From Stromatinia cepivora (lineage: Eukaryota > Ascomycota > Leotiomycetes > Helotiales > Sclerotiniaceae): 64,000 nucleotides of DNA. The position numbers were made by a program, and so were the translations under genes. The notes under the pieces are model-generated. The model was not told where the DNA came from. It did not search any database and saw nothing but the letters and a program-made list of their open reading frames with translations. Of the stretch, positions 34,005-48,475 are shown in pieces (within the stretch, counting starts at the first letter, position 1; every line of letters begins with the position of its first letter). The stretch is from contig RCTD01000011.1 in the NCBI GenBank assembly GCA_014898415.1, forward strand, positions 1,612,001-1,676,000, read 5' to 3'.

Positions 34005-37000
34005 TGTTGACTTTTGGTGCAGGAAATAATAGTATTGTTAATTATATAGATTGAACTAAAGATTTATAATTCTAGTAGAAATAGAATTAAAGTTATCCCC
34101 AAATATGATCTGTATATCATTATAATCATATAACCTTAATTCTAATCCTATAATGATTTCATTTCCAACACTCCCTTATTGAGAATATTTTATTCAATCC
34201 TCCTAAATTATTAATCCTAACATTTTCTTAAACCTTTCGAAAACAATCTTTGCATAAAACTTCATCATTTTATCAACAATTATATTGTATATATTAATAT
34301 AATTAATAACGATTTTCTTTTTTTCTATTAAATCCTTAATGAAATAATAATTGATATTTATATATTTAAATCGTTTATATAAATATAGATTCTTGATTAA
34401 AATTAAAACACCCTGATTATTATCAAGCATCTAAACCATATCTCCATTCTTTCCAATATAACTTGATTTGAATAAATCTTTAAGTATTTATACAATTTAT
34501 CTCCTTTGTTTAATAAACATTACCATTGCAATATATTCTAATTCCATATTAAAAATAATTATAGATATTTGTTTTTTGCTAATCTACAATATAAAACCTT
34601 TATAAAATATCATAACTCTCTTTGAAACACTTTTCCGGTTATATTTATTATTAATCTAATCTATATCTATATATATCTTTATTATATTATCAAATATATT
34701 ATATTTTTTATAAATATCAGATTATACTCTCTTTAATCCAAACCATAACTTTTATTTGATTATTAATCATAAATATCATATTAGATTTTTCAAAACTATA
34801 ATATAATGTTTTATTAGTTTTATTATAAATTATGAAAATCTTTTAATTGAGAATGTTATATTTAATTAAATATATACTATTGAATAGATTATATTTCCTA
34901 TTCATTATTGATATTTGTTTATATCTACTAGTTCATCATTATCAATTATTAACCGGAGATAGATATAATCCATTATTAACAATTTCTTGATTTGATATTA
35001 TCCATATATAATATTGTATTTGATTTATATAATATCAAAATATTCTTTTTGATCTATAATTAATATATATATTTTTCTATTACAAATAATTCTAATATTT
35101 AGGATTTTATTAATCTCCCTTAAATTTTTAATATTAAAACAAATTGATAGTTTTTTATCGAATCAAATGATTTACAATGATATATATAATACAATAATAA
35201 TATTATTAATATATACTAATAATATTATATCACAATCTTTAAATATATACAAATATAGATTTATCAAATTTTATACAAAGTCTATATTTAAAAACACTTT
35301 TTTCAATAATAAACTTTAATCCCTTCTAGTTTATTTCAAATTATATAAACTTTATAAAACTTATAGTATATATCCCTTTTCGATTTTAATACTTTAGAAT
35401 AATTCGAAATAGATCTTTTCCTTCAAATACAATTCAATAAAAACATTTTTGATATCGAAATATAAATATTCCAAATTTTCTTTTACAACAATAATTAGGA
35501 ATAATCTAAGTATATCTAGTTTCATTATTGATACAAATATTTCATTATAATCTTTTCCTAATATCTGATTGAATCCTTGAATTATTAATCTTACCTTGAA
35601 TCGTTCTATTTTATTATCCTTTATTTTAATTATAAATACTCATTTTATCAAAACCAAATTATTTCCTTTAAAAAGTATATATTCTTTTTAAATATCATTT
35701 TGAATTAAAAATATAATTTCCTCTTAAATAACTTTCTTTCATTTTTCAGAGTATTTTCGATCCGATATTACTTCTTTATAAGTTCTTAATATTTTGATTC
35801 CCAAAACTTTTTCAATTGGATATACTATATCTTCTGTATTATTTATATCCATCAACGAAATTATAAAATTTGAAACGATCTTGTCTTTGATATAAAGATC
35901 CATCTTATAAATAATTGGAATTATAATTATAATATATTCTATACTTTTTTGAATTTTGGTTTATATAAATATTATAATCAACGTCTTTATAATCTTACTT
36001 TCTTATTCTCCTTTAGAATCTTATTCTATATCTCTTTTCCGTTTTTGTATTAGATATCTTAAAGATTCGTTTTTAAGATCTATTGTATCCTTTTATTCAA
36101 TTTCAAATAATTATAGATTTACTTCGTTTTCTGATTTTATTGAAATAAACTTATCAATAAAATTTAAGACGATCTTAAATTTTACTTTCGATATAGATTC
36201 AGGATCTACAAAAGTTGATTTTTGGGTTGGAATCTCTGGAATAATGAATTTGATATCTGAAATATCTTTAAAAGAAGATTTTTGATTTGTTTTTTTGGAT
36301 ATTACTATTTTCATTTTTATTATATATTAGTATTAATATATTTAATTTATTTAATTTCAATTCGATAATTGGAATATTTAATATAATTATTGAATTCAAT
36401 ATAATATCTATTGGAAAAAACGTTTGGAATAAAAATAATATAAATATCATATTTGATATTGAAGATGGAGAAGGTATTTTATTTGTTATTGATTTATTAT
36501 GAAATCTTCGATTTGGCTTTACATTTTTTGTTCTTTGTAAATCTGATTTACAATTTCTTAATTTAAAATCCAAATCTTCTTTTCGATAAAATTTATCTAT
36601 AATTATTCTATTTGATCGAAATATATAATTTAATTTTAAAGAATATACTTTGATATATTTATTCGTAACTTTTGAGTATTTTAGAAATATATTGATTTTC
36701 GAAATATCCTACAATTTATTGTATCTTTGTTTTTTCAGAATAATCTTGGGATTGATATAAATATAATATTTGTTCCCCCAAATTTTATATATTTCTATAT
36801 CTAATATTATATCTATAAAAGTTTCTATAAAAGATCAATCTATTTCATTTATATCAGGATCAATATTAATACAATTTCTAATATAAATATCATATTCTAT
36901 AATTTTATTCCAAAACTCTAATAATAATCCAGTTTCTTTTAGTATTGTTTTTATATTTATCTTTGTAATCCTTATATTCTATTCTATAGATTTGTTTTGA

Positions 37001-40000
37001 TATAAAAAAGTAATTATTATAACTTCGGATTGTATATCTGATAATCATTTACAAATAGTTTATAAGAGTTCTGATACATTATTAATCCTAATTACAATAA
37101 TCTTTTCTTCAATAACCAATTTCATTTCCTTTTTCCAAATTTTCAATATTTGAATTGTATTATTCTTTTATTTAAATAATATAATCTAATTTACTTTTAT
37201 ATAATTATCAATAATCAATATAAAATAATAATTCCCTCGAATCGATTTTGAGAATGATCCTGTAATATCGAAATATATAAATTCGAGTCTCTTTGATTTA
37301 TACAAATTCAATTACTTTGAAATATAATTAATCATCTTGATAAATATATATACTTTGTAAATATCTAATTCAATTAGAATCTTTATTGATTTGATTATAT
37401 TGAATACTTTATATAGATTTTTGATCTTATTTGAATCTAAATAATTGAATCTTCAATATTATAATAGATATCTTTTTTTCTTTTTGAATATTAATTCGTT
37501 ATCGATATTTTTGATACTATCGATTATCTTTGAAAAAAAACCTTTTTCTTAATCATTTTGATACAGTAACCGTGCACTTATATTACCCCAAAACCTTAAA
37601 AACGCGTAAATTTCGCGAATTGAATTTCAACTCTCTTTATTATTTATTCATCAATGGTATCATAACGTATTCCCAGAACCTTGAATATTGAAAGGGAACT
37701 AACTTTTAAGCATCTTACTCTATATTTACATAGCAAAATTATTGGCAAAGCTTTTAATAGCTTTAATCCTTATTGTATCGCAATTGATTTCAATCTCGAA
37801 ACGCGAATTATTCATTATACTCTATAACAAGATGCATTACACAATAAAGGAATGAATCTATCTTATATTCTTCGAATTAGATCTTATACAGAAAGAGAAA
37901 AACGTATACTAATTCGATACATTTGATTATATCCAAAATCAATCTATATATAAACAAAAACAGCTATAGGCCTTAAATATAGTACCTCTATTATTAAGAA
38001 GATTTTAAAGGCCTATAGAATCATCAATTGGAAGTGTAAAAAACGGCCGGAACTTACCCAGGCATATGCGTTCAAACAGTTTATATAGTGTTTAATATAT
38101 AGAGGATTGATAATAAAGGAATAAAGATTAGTTGTATAAAATGATGAATACTCTATAAAGTAGAAGCGAAATAAAAAAGGAGAATAATGTTTTTGCATTT
38201 CCGCTTAGAAATAGGAATCTAAAATGATTCAAATATATAGTACGAATAAGAATATAAAGGTTATAGTCTGAAAAGGCTTTTGGGATCTTAAAAAGAATAA
38301 TTTATATATAATGAATAGAGATTTTGAAAGTAAGAAATATAAATATAATATCAATTTATATCTCAAGGTCTTCGATATTGAAGTAAATTTTGCTTTTGAA
38401 AGATTAAGTCCAGAATATGAATTTATACAGGATAATATTTTTATTCATTATACCCACAAAGTATAGGATTAATTTCAAAAGAAAAGGATCCTAATATTGA
38501 AAGATTAACTTTTTTATTATTTTGATTTCAATTCTATTGAATATATTTAATAGACTTTAAAAATAAGGTTATATAAAATATTTCCTGATATTGTAATCGA
38601 TAAAAACAAATCGGAATATACTAGATAAAGGTTAGAGAATTGTTTATAAACAATTTGGGATATATTAAATCAAGAATTATTCAATAAATTAAAAGCAAGT
38701 ATACCTGATAGAATTGAGGTCTATATTACAATAAGGAACTAATATACAAAATATTAATTAATTATAGAGCGATAAGGATTTGAATTTTTTTTGGGGAATA
38801 ATATAGATATAGAACTTCAATATATTCAAATTTTAGATTATAATAATTAATGGTTGATTTTATAATTAAGTTGAAAGGTAGATGTTGAATATATAAAAAA
38901 ACTGAAATTAGGTTGTGGGGTAATATAAGTTGACTAGTACTGTATATATTCGAATAGAAAACTGTATCCTTGTATTCTTTAATTATATATAAAACCATAT
39001 ATATTCCGTTTTATATTTTAATACAAATAATTTTCTTATTATCCTTTTTGAAATATATATAATAAAAATTGAATTCCCTTTACAATCCTGTTTTATAAAT
39101 CCTTTTTCTTAATAACAAATTTACTTCTAGTTTTGATATATATAATATATTTGAAAATAATATCTTAGAATTATCTTTGTATATTATATCCACTAAACCC
39201 TAATAACAATAATATATTATTCCTTTATTAATCTTTATTCTTTGTTTAATAATAAAATCTATTGATCTAAATAATAAAGATTAATCAAATATATATAAAG
39301 AAATGTTTATATTAGTATATTATTTGTTAGGGGAAGCTTTATTAATAATTTTCTTTATCAAATTACAATTTTCTTTTATTATATCCTCAATATCAAAATC
39401 TGATTCAGAGATATTATTAATAGGGTATATTTAATCTTTCTTATTGAAATAAATCTTTTTTGGATTCAATAATCCCCTTTTCTTTTGATAACAAAAATAA
39501 TTATAAAGGAGTTTGTTGGTTTGTATTAAATATAAACAATTTCATATATAATGATCTTCTTTTTGATATAAATCGTAAGTATTATTTGGGATCTCGAAAT
39601 CTGATTCTTGATATCGAAAAATGTATTTAAATCCTTTCGCAATTTATATTTGTTTTGATTTATTTTTAAAACGAAGTTCTTTAATCTATAAATGCTTAAT
39701 CTTATTGTTGATATTAAGATTGATTTGGATATTCAATATATTCATTATTTCTTGATAATCGATTAAAAGATTATATATTAAAACCAAAAACAAGGCAATA
39801 TCTTGATATACTGATCAATAGTTTTCATCTACAACCTTTAATTTCCTTTTGTACTCTTTCAGTTTATCCTAGATTTCGATAATGATCATATCAGGATAGA
39901 TATCGGATTGGAATTTGAAGTTCTGGATTATCGTCATATATATATTAGCTATGACTACACTGATTCTGGTATATTTTGATTTAAGATATCTCCAAAATGT

Positions 40001-40867
40001 ATATACTATTGAATATTCATCGGTAAAAGCTTCATCATCATCATCATTGAGTATTATATAAATATATAATAACGCATTCGCTTCATTCTTTAAATATTCC
40101 GATTTCAATTCGATATTATAATATACACAATCATTTATCTTATAAACAGATACTATATTGAATCCTGTAATCTGTATATATTTGTTTAATATTTAATTAA
40201 TTGTATAAAACTATTCTTTCGTTTTCAATTATATCTTTGTTTATCTGAATCATTATTCATGATTGTTTTGATCAAACTTCGAAGGGTTGTTTGATTCCGA
40301 TATTGTAAAGATTTCTTATTGTTTGATAAATATCGAAGATAATCCTTAGATTTTTAAAACAATTTTAAAAAATATATTACAAATAAATTCAGAATAATAA
40401 AAAAATATAAAAAATAAAACAATAAGAAAATTTGTAAAATCATATTATAATATATTTTCTTATAACTATACGAATTTGCTTTTCGCTTTTACTATAATTC
40501 TATATCGATATTATACAAACTGTTCTCTACTTTGATTTATAATGTTGTAAATTATAAACTATATTATCATATTTCAACTCTGTTTCGATAATATTATATG
40601 AAAACTCTGATTTTCATTTTGTTTTACCCTTATTAATTATATTAATCCTTTCTCGATTTGCTTTGCTTTTTAATTACTATTATACAACCGAATTTATAAT
40701 CTATTGATTTTTGGTATAGGAAATAATAGTATTATTGATTATATAGGTTGAATTAAAGATCTATAATTCTAATAAAAGTAGAATTGAGGCTATCCCCAAA
40801 TATGGTCTGTGTATCATTGTGATTACGTGACCTCAATTCTAATCCTATGATGGTCTCATTTCCAACA
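34005..40867 (-). mobile_element. Copia-type LTR retrotransposon A (with a mariner inside)
   Basis: LTRs of 166 bp (34005-34170 and 40702-40867) run TGTTGGAAATGAGG...AAAAGTTAACA on the minus strand. CTTAT flanks both ends (34000-34004, 40868-40872). The minus-strand order is gag-like (40108-39869, LKNEANALLYIYIILNDDD), integrase, then RT toward 35000-34200. Without the 1379-bp mariner and its TA duplication the element is about 5482 bp, matching copy C. Stops are dense and no intact frame remains. Confidence 0.9.
37564..38942 (+). mobile_element. Tc1/mariner element, copy 2 (1379 bp), inside Copia A
   Basis: Ends CAGTAACCGTGC and ACTAGTACTG, flanked by TA. It aligns end to end with copy 1 minus its nested elements. 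It is inserted in Copia A; Copia C has the empty site near 53970. Transposase remnants on the plus strand (near 38430-38560) are stopped repeatedly. It has less G/C loss than the surrounding Copia in places. Confidence 0.92.
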
Positions 40868-42905
40868 CTTATTACAATAATACAAAATCTTTGCTTAAAA
40901 AAGAGATAATAAACAAAAAATACTCTTTTCCAAAAAGACCCAATTTGATGTATACAGAATATATCCGAAAAAAGAAACTTTATATAGCACTATTAAAAGA
41001 TATTAATCTTATAATAAATCATTTATTACAGCTTATCGCAAATAGTAGACAGCCGAAATGAATTTATTTGAAGAAGCTATATTATTAGGGAAATTGAAGG
41101 ATCAGTAAACTAAATTTATACAAAGAATAAAGATCTTCTTTTATAAACAAAAGAAATATAATTTAAGATAATTATTCTATAATATAAAAGAAACTATATT
41201 AGTATTAAATATATAGATAAAGAAGTTAATAAAGTTAATAAAAATATATATAGATTTATAACAATATTCTATCAATATATTAAATATAATTCATTGTTTT
41301 TCTTATTAACAATTGTATAATTACATTAATAACCAATAAATAAGCCAATAAATAAAAATGAACTAAAGGATACTATTAACAAGAAAAATAAAGAAGAAAT
41401 CCCTGAGGCTCCTCTATCTCGATTTAAATTATCGAAATCTGTTTATACTCCACTAATGAAATCGATATATCGAAAAACAACTAAAGGCAAAACCAAAAAT
41501 ACCAAAAATATTAATAGAATAGTAACAAAGAAATCATGGATTATTACACCTCAAATAACCTAAACGAAATCTATCAGGAAAGCTTCCAAATCAATTCCTA
41601 TCAAAAGAAAAGTATCGAAATCGATTGAACTTTTTGATAACAATAATAAAGATCTACAATAATTTGATATTAAATTATCAAACCCCAAAAAGTTTAAAAA
41701 GGAAAAGATCCCAATAATTAATACATCACTCCTATTTCCAGTAAATTCTAATAAATTAAATCCAGTTTCTGAAACCAATATAATATTATCGATTATTTAT
41801 CGAAAAATATCAATAGCTTTAATGAAGTTAATAATGCCTACAATAGAGAAATCAATAGTTCAAATTAAAGATCTCGATTTTTTGAAGGATTCCAATAATA
41901 ATGATATAAATACTATCCTAAATAAATATAATCAATTAGTGAAAAAGCTTTTAGATCGATATAACAAATATAATGAATTGAATTTAATTGATTAATAATT
42001 AAATATTAACAAATTTTTTGGATTTCGATTACAAAGTATAAATAAATTTCTTTTTATATTTACTTTTATAATAATTCCACGAATTTTCTATCGGGATTCT
42101 GTTACTGAAAAATATATTCGGCGAATATTCCATTAATCGATAAAATCGGATATTAATAAGGATTCGGATAATATAGATGAAAATGAATTATTGAAAGAAG
42201 AAATAAAAAAGCGAAGAAAGTGTAAATATCTAATAACGAAATAAAAATGATATATTTATAATAATTTACCAGGGTAAATTAATTATATAAAGATTTTTAA
42301 ATATAGATATCCTAATTTTCTAATATTGTGAAAGAGGTAGGTCGAGATATGTGCGTCCTGATAGTATATTGTAAAGGGAAATGGGAATTGGAACTAATCA
42401 GATTATATTGTAGAGGTTTCAAATAGTAAAACTAATAGATTTAGATAATGATTTAGATTGTATATAAATAGGGTACAAAAAGATTAATAAAAAAACGATT
42501 AATTTCTTTCAAGAAGAAGGGAATAGAACTTTTTCTTATATTTAATTATGAAGAATTATATGATTATATAATTATGAATTAATTATATATTAAATCTTAA
42601 TATTTTAATTTTTTTATATTCTTTCTTTTTCCGAAATATATATTCTATTTGGTTTTAAGATAGTTACAAAAAATAAAAACCAAAAAGATCAAAAAACAAT
42701 TAGATTAGGGAAAGTCAATTAGAATATCAATAAATTAGGGCGGTAAATAATTTTTAAGATTATTTTAAAAAAATAATATATTTTAGATTTTTATTAATCC
42801 AAATCTACTTTTATTGTTTCTTTATTAAATTCAATAGAAGTTTTAAATTTCTAAAAGTATTTTTATTATTTTTTTCATCTTTAATCTTTTTTAAATGTTT
42901 AATTG
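40868..42905. mobile_element. Degraded element segment right of Copia A
   Basis: By the CTTAT duplication this continues the sequence left of 34005. Lys-rich, heavily stopped frames near 41340-42000 look like a retroelement gag (SIVQIKDLDFLKDSNNNDIN near 41840-41900). A short less AT-rich patch (42330-42420) has no recognised function. Confidence 0.45.
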
Positions 42906-43097
42906 TGTGAGAATCATAGTAAAGAATCGGTTAATATTCGAATAACAATAGGTTCGGGTTTAGAATCAAAACTTTTCATTACTTTCTTTTTAATGGTATT
43001 GAAGAATTCCCCTCTATATAGATAAAAACTCTTCAAACTAGCGTACAATTCGGTCTGCTTTTAATTAACCCTAATTTTATAATTAAGGTTCATAATA
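42906..43097 (-). repeat. LTR of element family R (192 bp), right copy, 3' LTR
   Basis: Read on the minus strand it matches 31653-31844 and ends CTCACA. It is preceded, on that strand, by the purine tract AGAAAGGAGGG, which marks it as a 3' LTR whose internal part lies at 43098 and beyond. Confidence 0.78.
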
Positions 43098-43189
43098 AAG
43101 CCCTCCTTTCTGAAACTTTCGTCCTTGAAAACCTTTAAAATGAAATTATTTAAATTGAAATATTTAATCAAAATCAATATTATTCAATA

Positions 43190-43520
43190 TTATATTGTAT
43201 ATCTTTTTATAAAATCATTAATATTATATTGTATACTTTTTGTAAAATTATTGTAAATCTATCGATATTGTATTATATACTTTTTTATAGAATTATCGAT
43301 ATTGTATTGTATACCCTTTTATAGAACTATTGATATTATATTGTATATTCTTTTGTAGAACTATCGATATTATATTGTATACTTTTTTGTAGAACCATTG
43401 TAGATCTATCGATATTGTGTTGTATACTTTTTTGTAAAATCATTATATTATATTATATATCTTTTTGTAGAATTATTGATATTGTATTATATACCTTTTC
43501 ATAAAATCATTAGAGATCCA
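43190..43520. repeat. Minisatellite in element R
   Basis: About seven units of roughly 40-60 nt built on ATTATATTGTATACTTTTTT and TGTAGAACTATCGAT. Confidence 0.8.
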
Positions 43521-43739
43521 TCAAAACCTTTTCAGTTCTTCAATTCCTTCATTTCTAATTCTACAATAATTGACCGAATTGAAACTCTAATAGAGAATTT
43601 TATATAATAACTAAATCCATAATAATTTTTTCAATACTGAAATTATAATACCTATATTTTATTTTATAAAATTCAATATTTTTATTTCTTTGAAAACTCT
43701 TTAATATTATTTAAAAACCTTTATATATATATTCATTTT

Positions 43740-43995
43740 TAATCCACTTTCAATTCGATTTCGGTATAATTTCGATACGATTTCGATACGATTTCGATAA
43801 GTATATTTTCGATTCGATATACTTTCGATTTAATATACTTTCGATTTAATATACTTTCGATTTAATATACTTTCGATTCAAATTCAATATATTTTCGATT
43901 TAGATTCGATATACTTTCAATTCAGATTTAATATATTTTCGATTTAAATTCGGTATATTTTCGATATAATGAATAAAAGATATTGATTTCAAATT
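43740..43995. repeat. Tandem repeat in element R, right copy
   Basis: Units of about 18-27 nt built on CGATTTAATATACTTT; the reverse complement of the array type at 32880-33115. Confidence 0.75.
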
Positions 43996-46900
43996 CGATA
44001 TATTTTTGTTAAATATATTTTTTAATATAATAAATAAAGAATATTGATATTTCCCTTTTTGAATCGATATCTTTATCGATTTTAATGATTTTATAAATTC
44101 AATAAATAATAAAAAGGAAAAGGGTTTTCAATTTGCTTTTTCTTTTGAAATTTGAAATATAAAATATATGTTGGAAATGAGGCCATCATAGGATTAGAAT
44201 TGAGGTCACATGATCAAAAAGGTGCACAGACCATATTTGGGAATAGTTTCAATTCTATTTCTATTAGAATAATAGATCTTTAATTCAATTTATATAATTA
44301 ATAATATTATTACTTTCTGTATTAAAATTTAACAGGTTATAAGATCCAATTGTATAGTAGTAATTAGAAAGTAAAGCAAATCGAGAAAGGATTAGTATAA
44401 CTAATAAGAATGAAATAAAATGGAAATCAGAATTTTTACATAGTATTATCGAAGTAGAGTTGAAATATGATAATACAATTTATAACTTATAATATTATAA
44501 GCCAAAGTGGAGAACAATTTGTATAATGTTGATACAGAATTATAGCAGAAACAAAAAGCAAGTTCGTATAGTTATAAGAAAATATATTATAATATGATTT
44601 TACAAATTATTTTATTATTTTATTTTTATATTTTTTTATTATCCCGAATATATTTGTTGTATATTTTTTAAAATTGTTTTAAAAACCTAAAGGTTATTTT
44701 CGATATTTATTAAATAACAAGAAATCTTTATAATATCGGAATTAAACAATCTTTCAAAATTCGATCAAAACAATTATGAATAATAGTTCAAATAAATAAA
44801 GATATAATTAAAAGGGAAAGAATAGTTTTATATAATTGATCAAATATTAAACGAATATATATAGATTACAGGATTCAATATAGTATTTGTTTATAAGATC
44901 AATAATTATATATATTATAATATCGAATTGAAATTGGAATACTTAAAGGATAAAGCGAATATGTTATTGTATATTTGTATAATATTCAATGATAATGATG
45001 AAGCCTTTATTGACGAATATTTAATAATATATATATTTTGGAGATATTTTAAATCGAAATATATTAGAATTAGTATAATTATAATCAATATATATATAAT
45101 GATGATTCAAAACTTCAAATTTCAATTCGATATTTATTCTGATATGATTATTATCGAAGTCTGAGATAAATTAAAAGAATATAAAAGGAAATTAGGGGTT
45201 ACAAACAAAAGCTATTAATTAGTATATCAAGATATTGTTTTATTTTTGATTTTAATATATAATTTTTTAATCGATTATCAAAGAATAATGGATATATTGG
45301 ATATCCAAATTAGTTTTAATATTGATAATAAAATTAAATATTTATAGGTTAAAAAACTTTGTTTTAAAAATGGATCAAAACAAATGCAAATTATGAAAGG
45401 ATTTAGGTATATTTTTCAATATTAAGAATTAAATTTCGAAATCCTAAATAATATTTGTAATTTATATTAAAAAGAAGATCATTATATATGAAATTATTTG
45501 TATTTAATATAAATCAACAAATTCTTTTATAATTATTTTTATTATCAAAAAAGAAAGGGATTATTGAATTCAAAGAAGATTTATTTTAATAAAAAAGATC
45601 AAATATATTCTATTAATAATATCTTTGAATTAAATTCCGATATTAAGGATATAATAAAGAAAGATTATAATTTAATAAAAGAAATTATTAATAAAATTTC
45701 TTTTAATAAATAATATATCGATATAAGTGTTTCTTTATATATATCTAATTAATCTTTATTATTTAGATTAATAGATTTTATTATTAAATAAAGGATAAAG
45801 ATTAATAAAGGAATGATATATTATTGTTATTAGGGTTTAATAGATATAATATACAAAAATAATTCTAAGATATTATTTTCAAATATATTATATATATTAG
45901 GGTTAGAAATAAATTTGTTGTTAAGAAAAAGAATTTGTGAAATAGAATTATAAGGGGAATTCAATTCTTATTATATATATTTCAAAAAAGATAATAAAAA
46001 AGTTATTTATATTAAAATGCAAAATAGAATATATATAGTTTTATATATAATCAAAGAATATAAAGATACAATTTTCTATTCGAATGTATATCAAAATGAT
46101 TAGGAAAAAGGTTTTTCTTTAGAGATAATTGATAATATTAAAGATATTGATAATGAATTAATATTTAAAAAGAAAAAGAGATATTTATTATAATATCAAA
46201 GATTCAATTATTTAGATTTAAATAAGATCAAGAATCTATATAAGGTATTTAATATAATCAAGCTAATAAAGGTCTTAATTGAATTAGATATTTATAAAGT
46301 ATATATATTTATCAAAATGATTAATTATATTTCAAAATAATTGAATCTATATAAATCAAAGAGACTCGAATTTATATATTTCGATATTATAAAATCATTC
46401 CCAAAATCGATTTAAGGGAATTGTTATTTTATATTGATTATTGATAGTTATATAAGAATAAATTGGATTATATTATTTAAATAAAAAGACAATATAATTT
46501 AAATATTGAAAACTTGGAAAAAGGAAATGGAATTAATTACTAAAGAAAAGATTATTATAATTAGAATTAATAATATATTAAAATTTTTATAATCTATTTA
46601 TAAATAATTATCAAATATATAATCCGAAGTTATAATAATTATTTCTTTATATCAAAATAGATCTATAGAATGGAATATAAGAATTACAGAAATAGATATA
46701 AAAATAATACTAAAAGAAGCTGGATTATTATTAGAATTTTGGGATAAAATTATCGAATATAATGCTTATATCAAAAATCGTATTAATATTGATCTTGATA
46801 TAAATAAAATAGATTGATCTTTTATAAAAGTTTTTATAGATATAATATTGAATATAAAGATATATAAAGTTTAAAGGAGTAAATATTATATTTATATTAA

Positions 46901-48475
46901 TCTCAAGATTATTCCGAAAAAGCAAAGATACAATAAATTGTGGGATATTTCGAAAATTAGTATATTTTTAGGATACTTAAAAGTTACGAACAAATATATC
47001 AAAATGTATCTTTTAGAATTAAATTATACATTTTGATCAAGCAAAATAATTATAGATGAATCTTATCGAAAAAGAGATTTGGATCTTAAATTAAGAAATT
47101 GTAAATCAGATTTATAAAGTATAAAGAATATAGAATCAGATTGAAAACCTTATAATAAATCAATAATAAACAAAATACTTTTTTCATTCTCAATATCAAA
47201 TATAATATTTATATTACTTTTGTTCAAAATATTCTTTTTAGTAGATATTATATTAAATTTAATGATTATATTAAATACTTTAATTATCGAATTGAAATCA
47301 GATAAATTAGATATATTAATATTAGTATATAATAAAGATAAAGATAATAATATTTAGAAAACAAATCAAAAATCTTCTTTCAAAGATACTTTAAATATTG
47401 AATCTATTATTCTAAAGATTTCAATTCAAGAATCAATTTTTATAAATTTTGAATTTGGATTAAAAGTAAAATTTAAAATCGTTTTCAATTCTATTAATGA
47501 ATCTATTTTAATAAAATCAGAAAGCAAAATAAATCTATAATTATTTAAAATCGAATAAGAAAATATAATAGATTTTAAAAATAAACTTTTAAAATATTTA
47601 ATACAAAAACGGAAAAGAGATATAAAATAAAATTCTAAAAAAGAATAGAAAAGCAAAATTATAAAGATATTAATTATAATATCTATATAAATCAAAATTT
47701 AAGAAAATATAGAGTATATTATAATTACAATCCCAATTATTTATAAAATGAACTTTTATATTAAAAACAAAATTGTTTTAGATTTTATAATTTTATTAAT
47801 AAATATAGATAATATAGAAAGTATAATATATTCGATCAAAGAAGTTTTGGAAATCAAAATATCAAGAATTTATAAGAAAATAATATCAAATCGAAAATAC
47901 TTTGAAAAATGAAAGGAAATTATTCAAAAGAAGATTATATTTTTAATTCAAAATGGTATTTAGAAAGAATATATATTTTTTAAAAGAAATGATTTGATTT
48001 CGATGAAATAGATATTTATAATTAAAATAAAAGATAACAAAATAGGGTGGTTCAAAGCAAAATTAATGATTTAAAGATTTAATCAAATATTAGAAAAAGA
48101 TTATAACGAAATGTTTATATTAATAATAAGATTAGATATATTTAGAGTATCTTTAATTATTATTATAAAAGAAAATTTGGAATATTTATATTTCGATATC
48201 AAAAATGTTTTTATTAAATTATATTTGAAAAAAGAAATCTATTTTGAATTATTTCAAAATATCAAAATCGAAAAGGGATATATATTACAAGTTTTATAAA
48301 ATCTATATAATTTGAAGCAAATTGAAAGAAATTAAAGTTTATTATTGAAAAAAGAGCTTTTAGATATAAACTTTATATAAAATTTGATAGATTTATATTT
48401 ATATATATTCAAGAATTATAATATAATATTATTGATATATATCAATGATATTGTTATTGTATTATATATATTATT

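Larger units (their letters stand above)
43098..44168 (-). mobile_element. Internal 3' part of second element R, cut by Copia B
   Basis: On the minus strand this part aligns with 32780-33300 of the left R element, then continues through a minisatellite to the purine tract. The sequence before 44169 matches the left element through the point where Copia B is inserted, so the 5' part of this R copy should lie beyond the Copia block. Confidence 0.6.

Noticed and set aside
36111..36573. ORFs of 67-109 codons in AT-rich DNA (also 47426-47695, 52372-52838)
   Set aside because: They recur at the same place in Copia copies A, B and C, on either strand, and are chance-open pieces of degraded pol.
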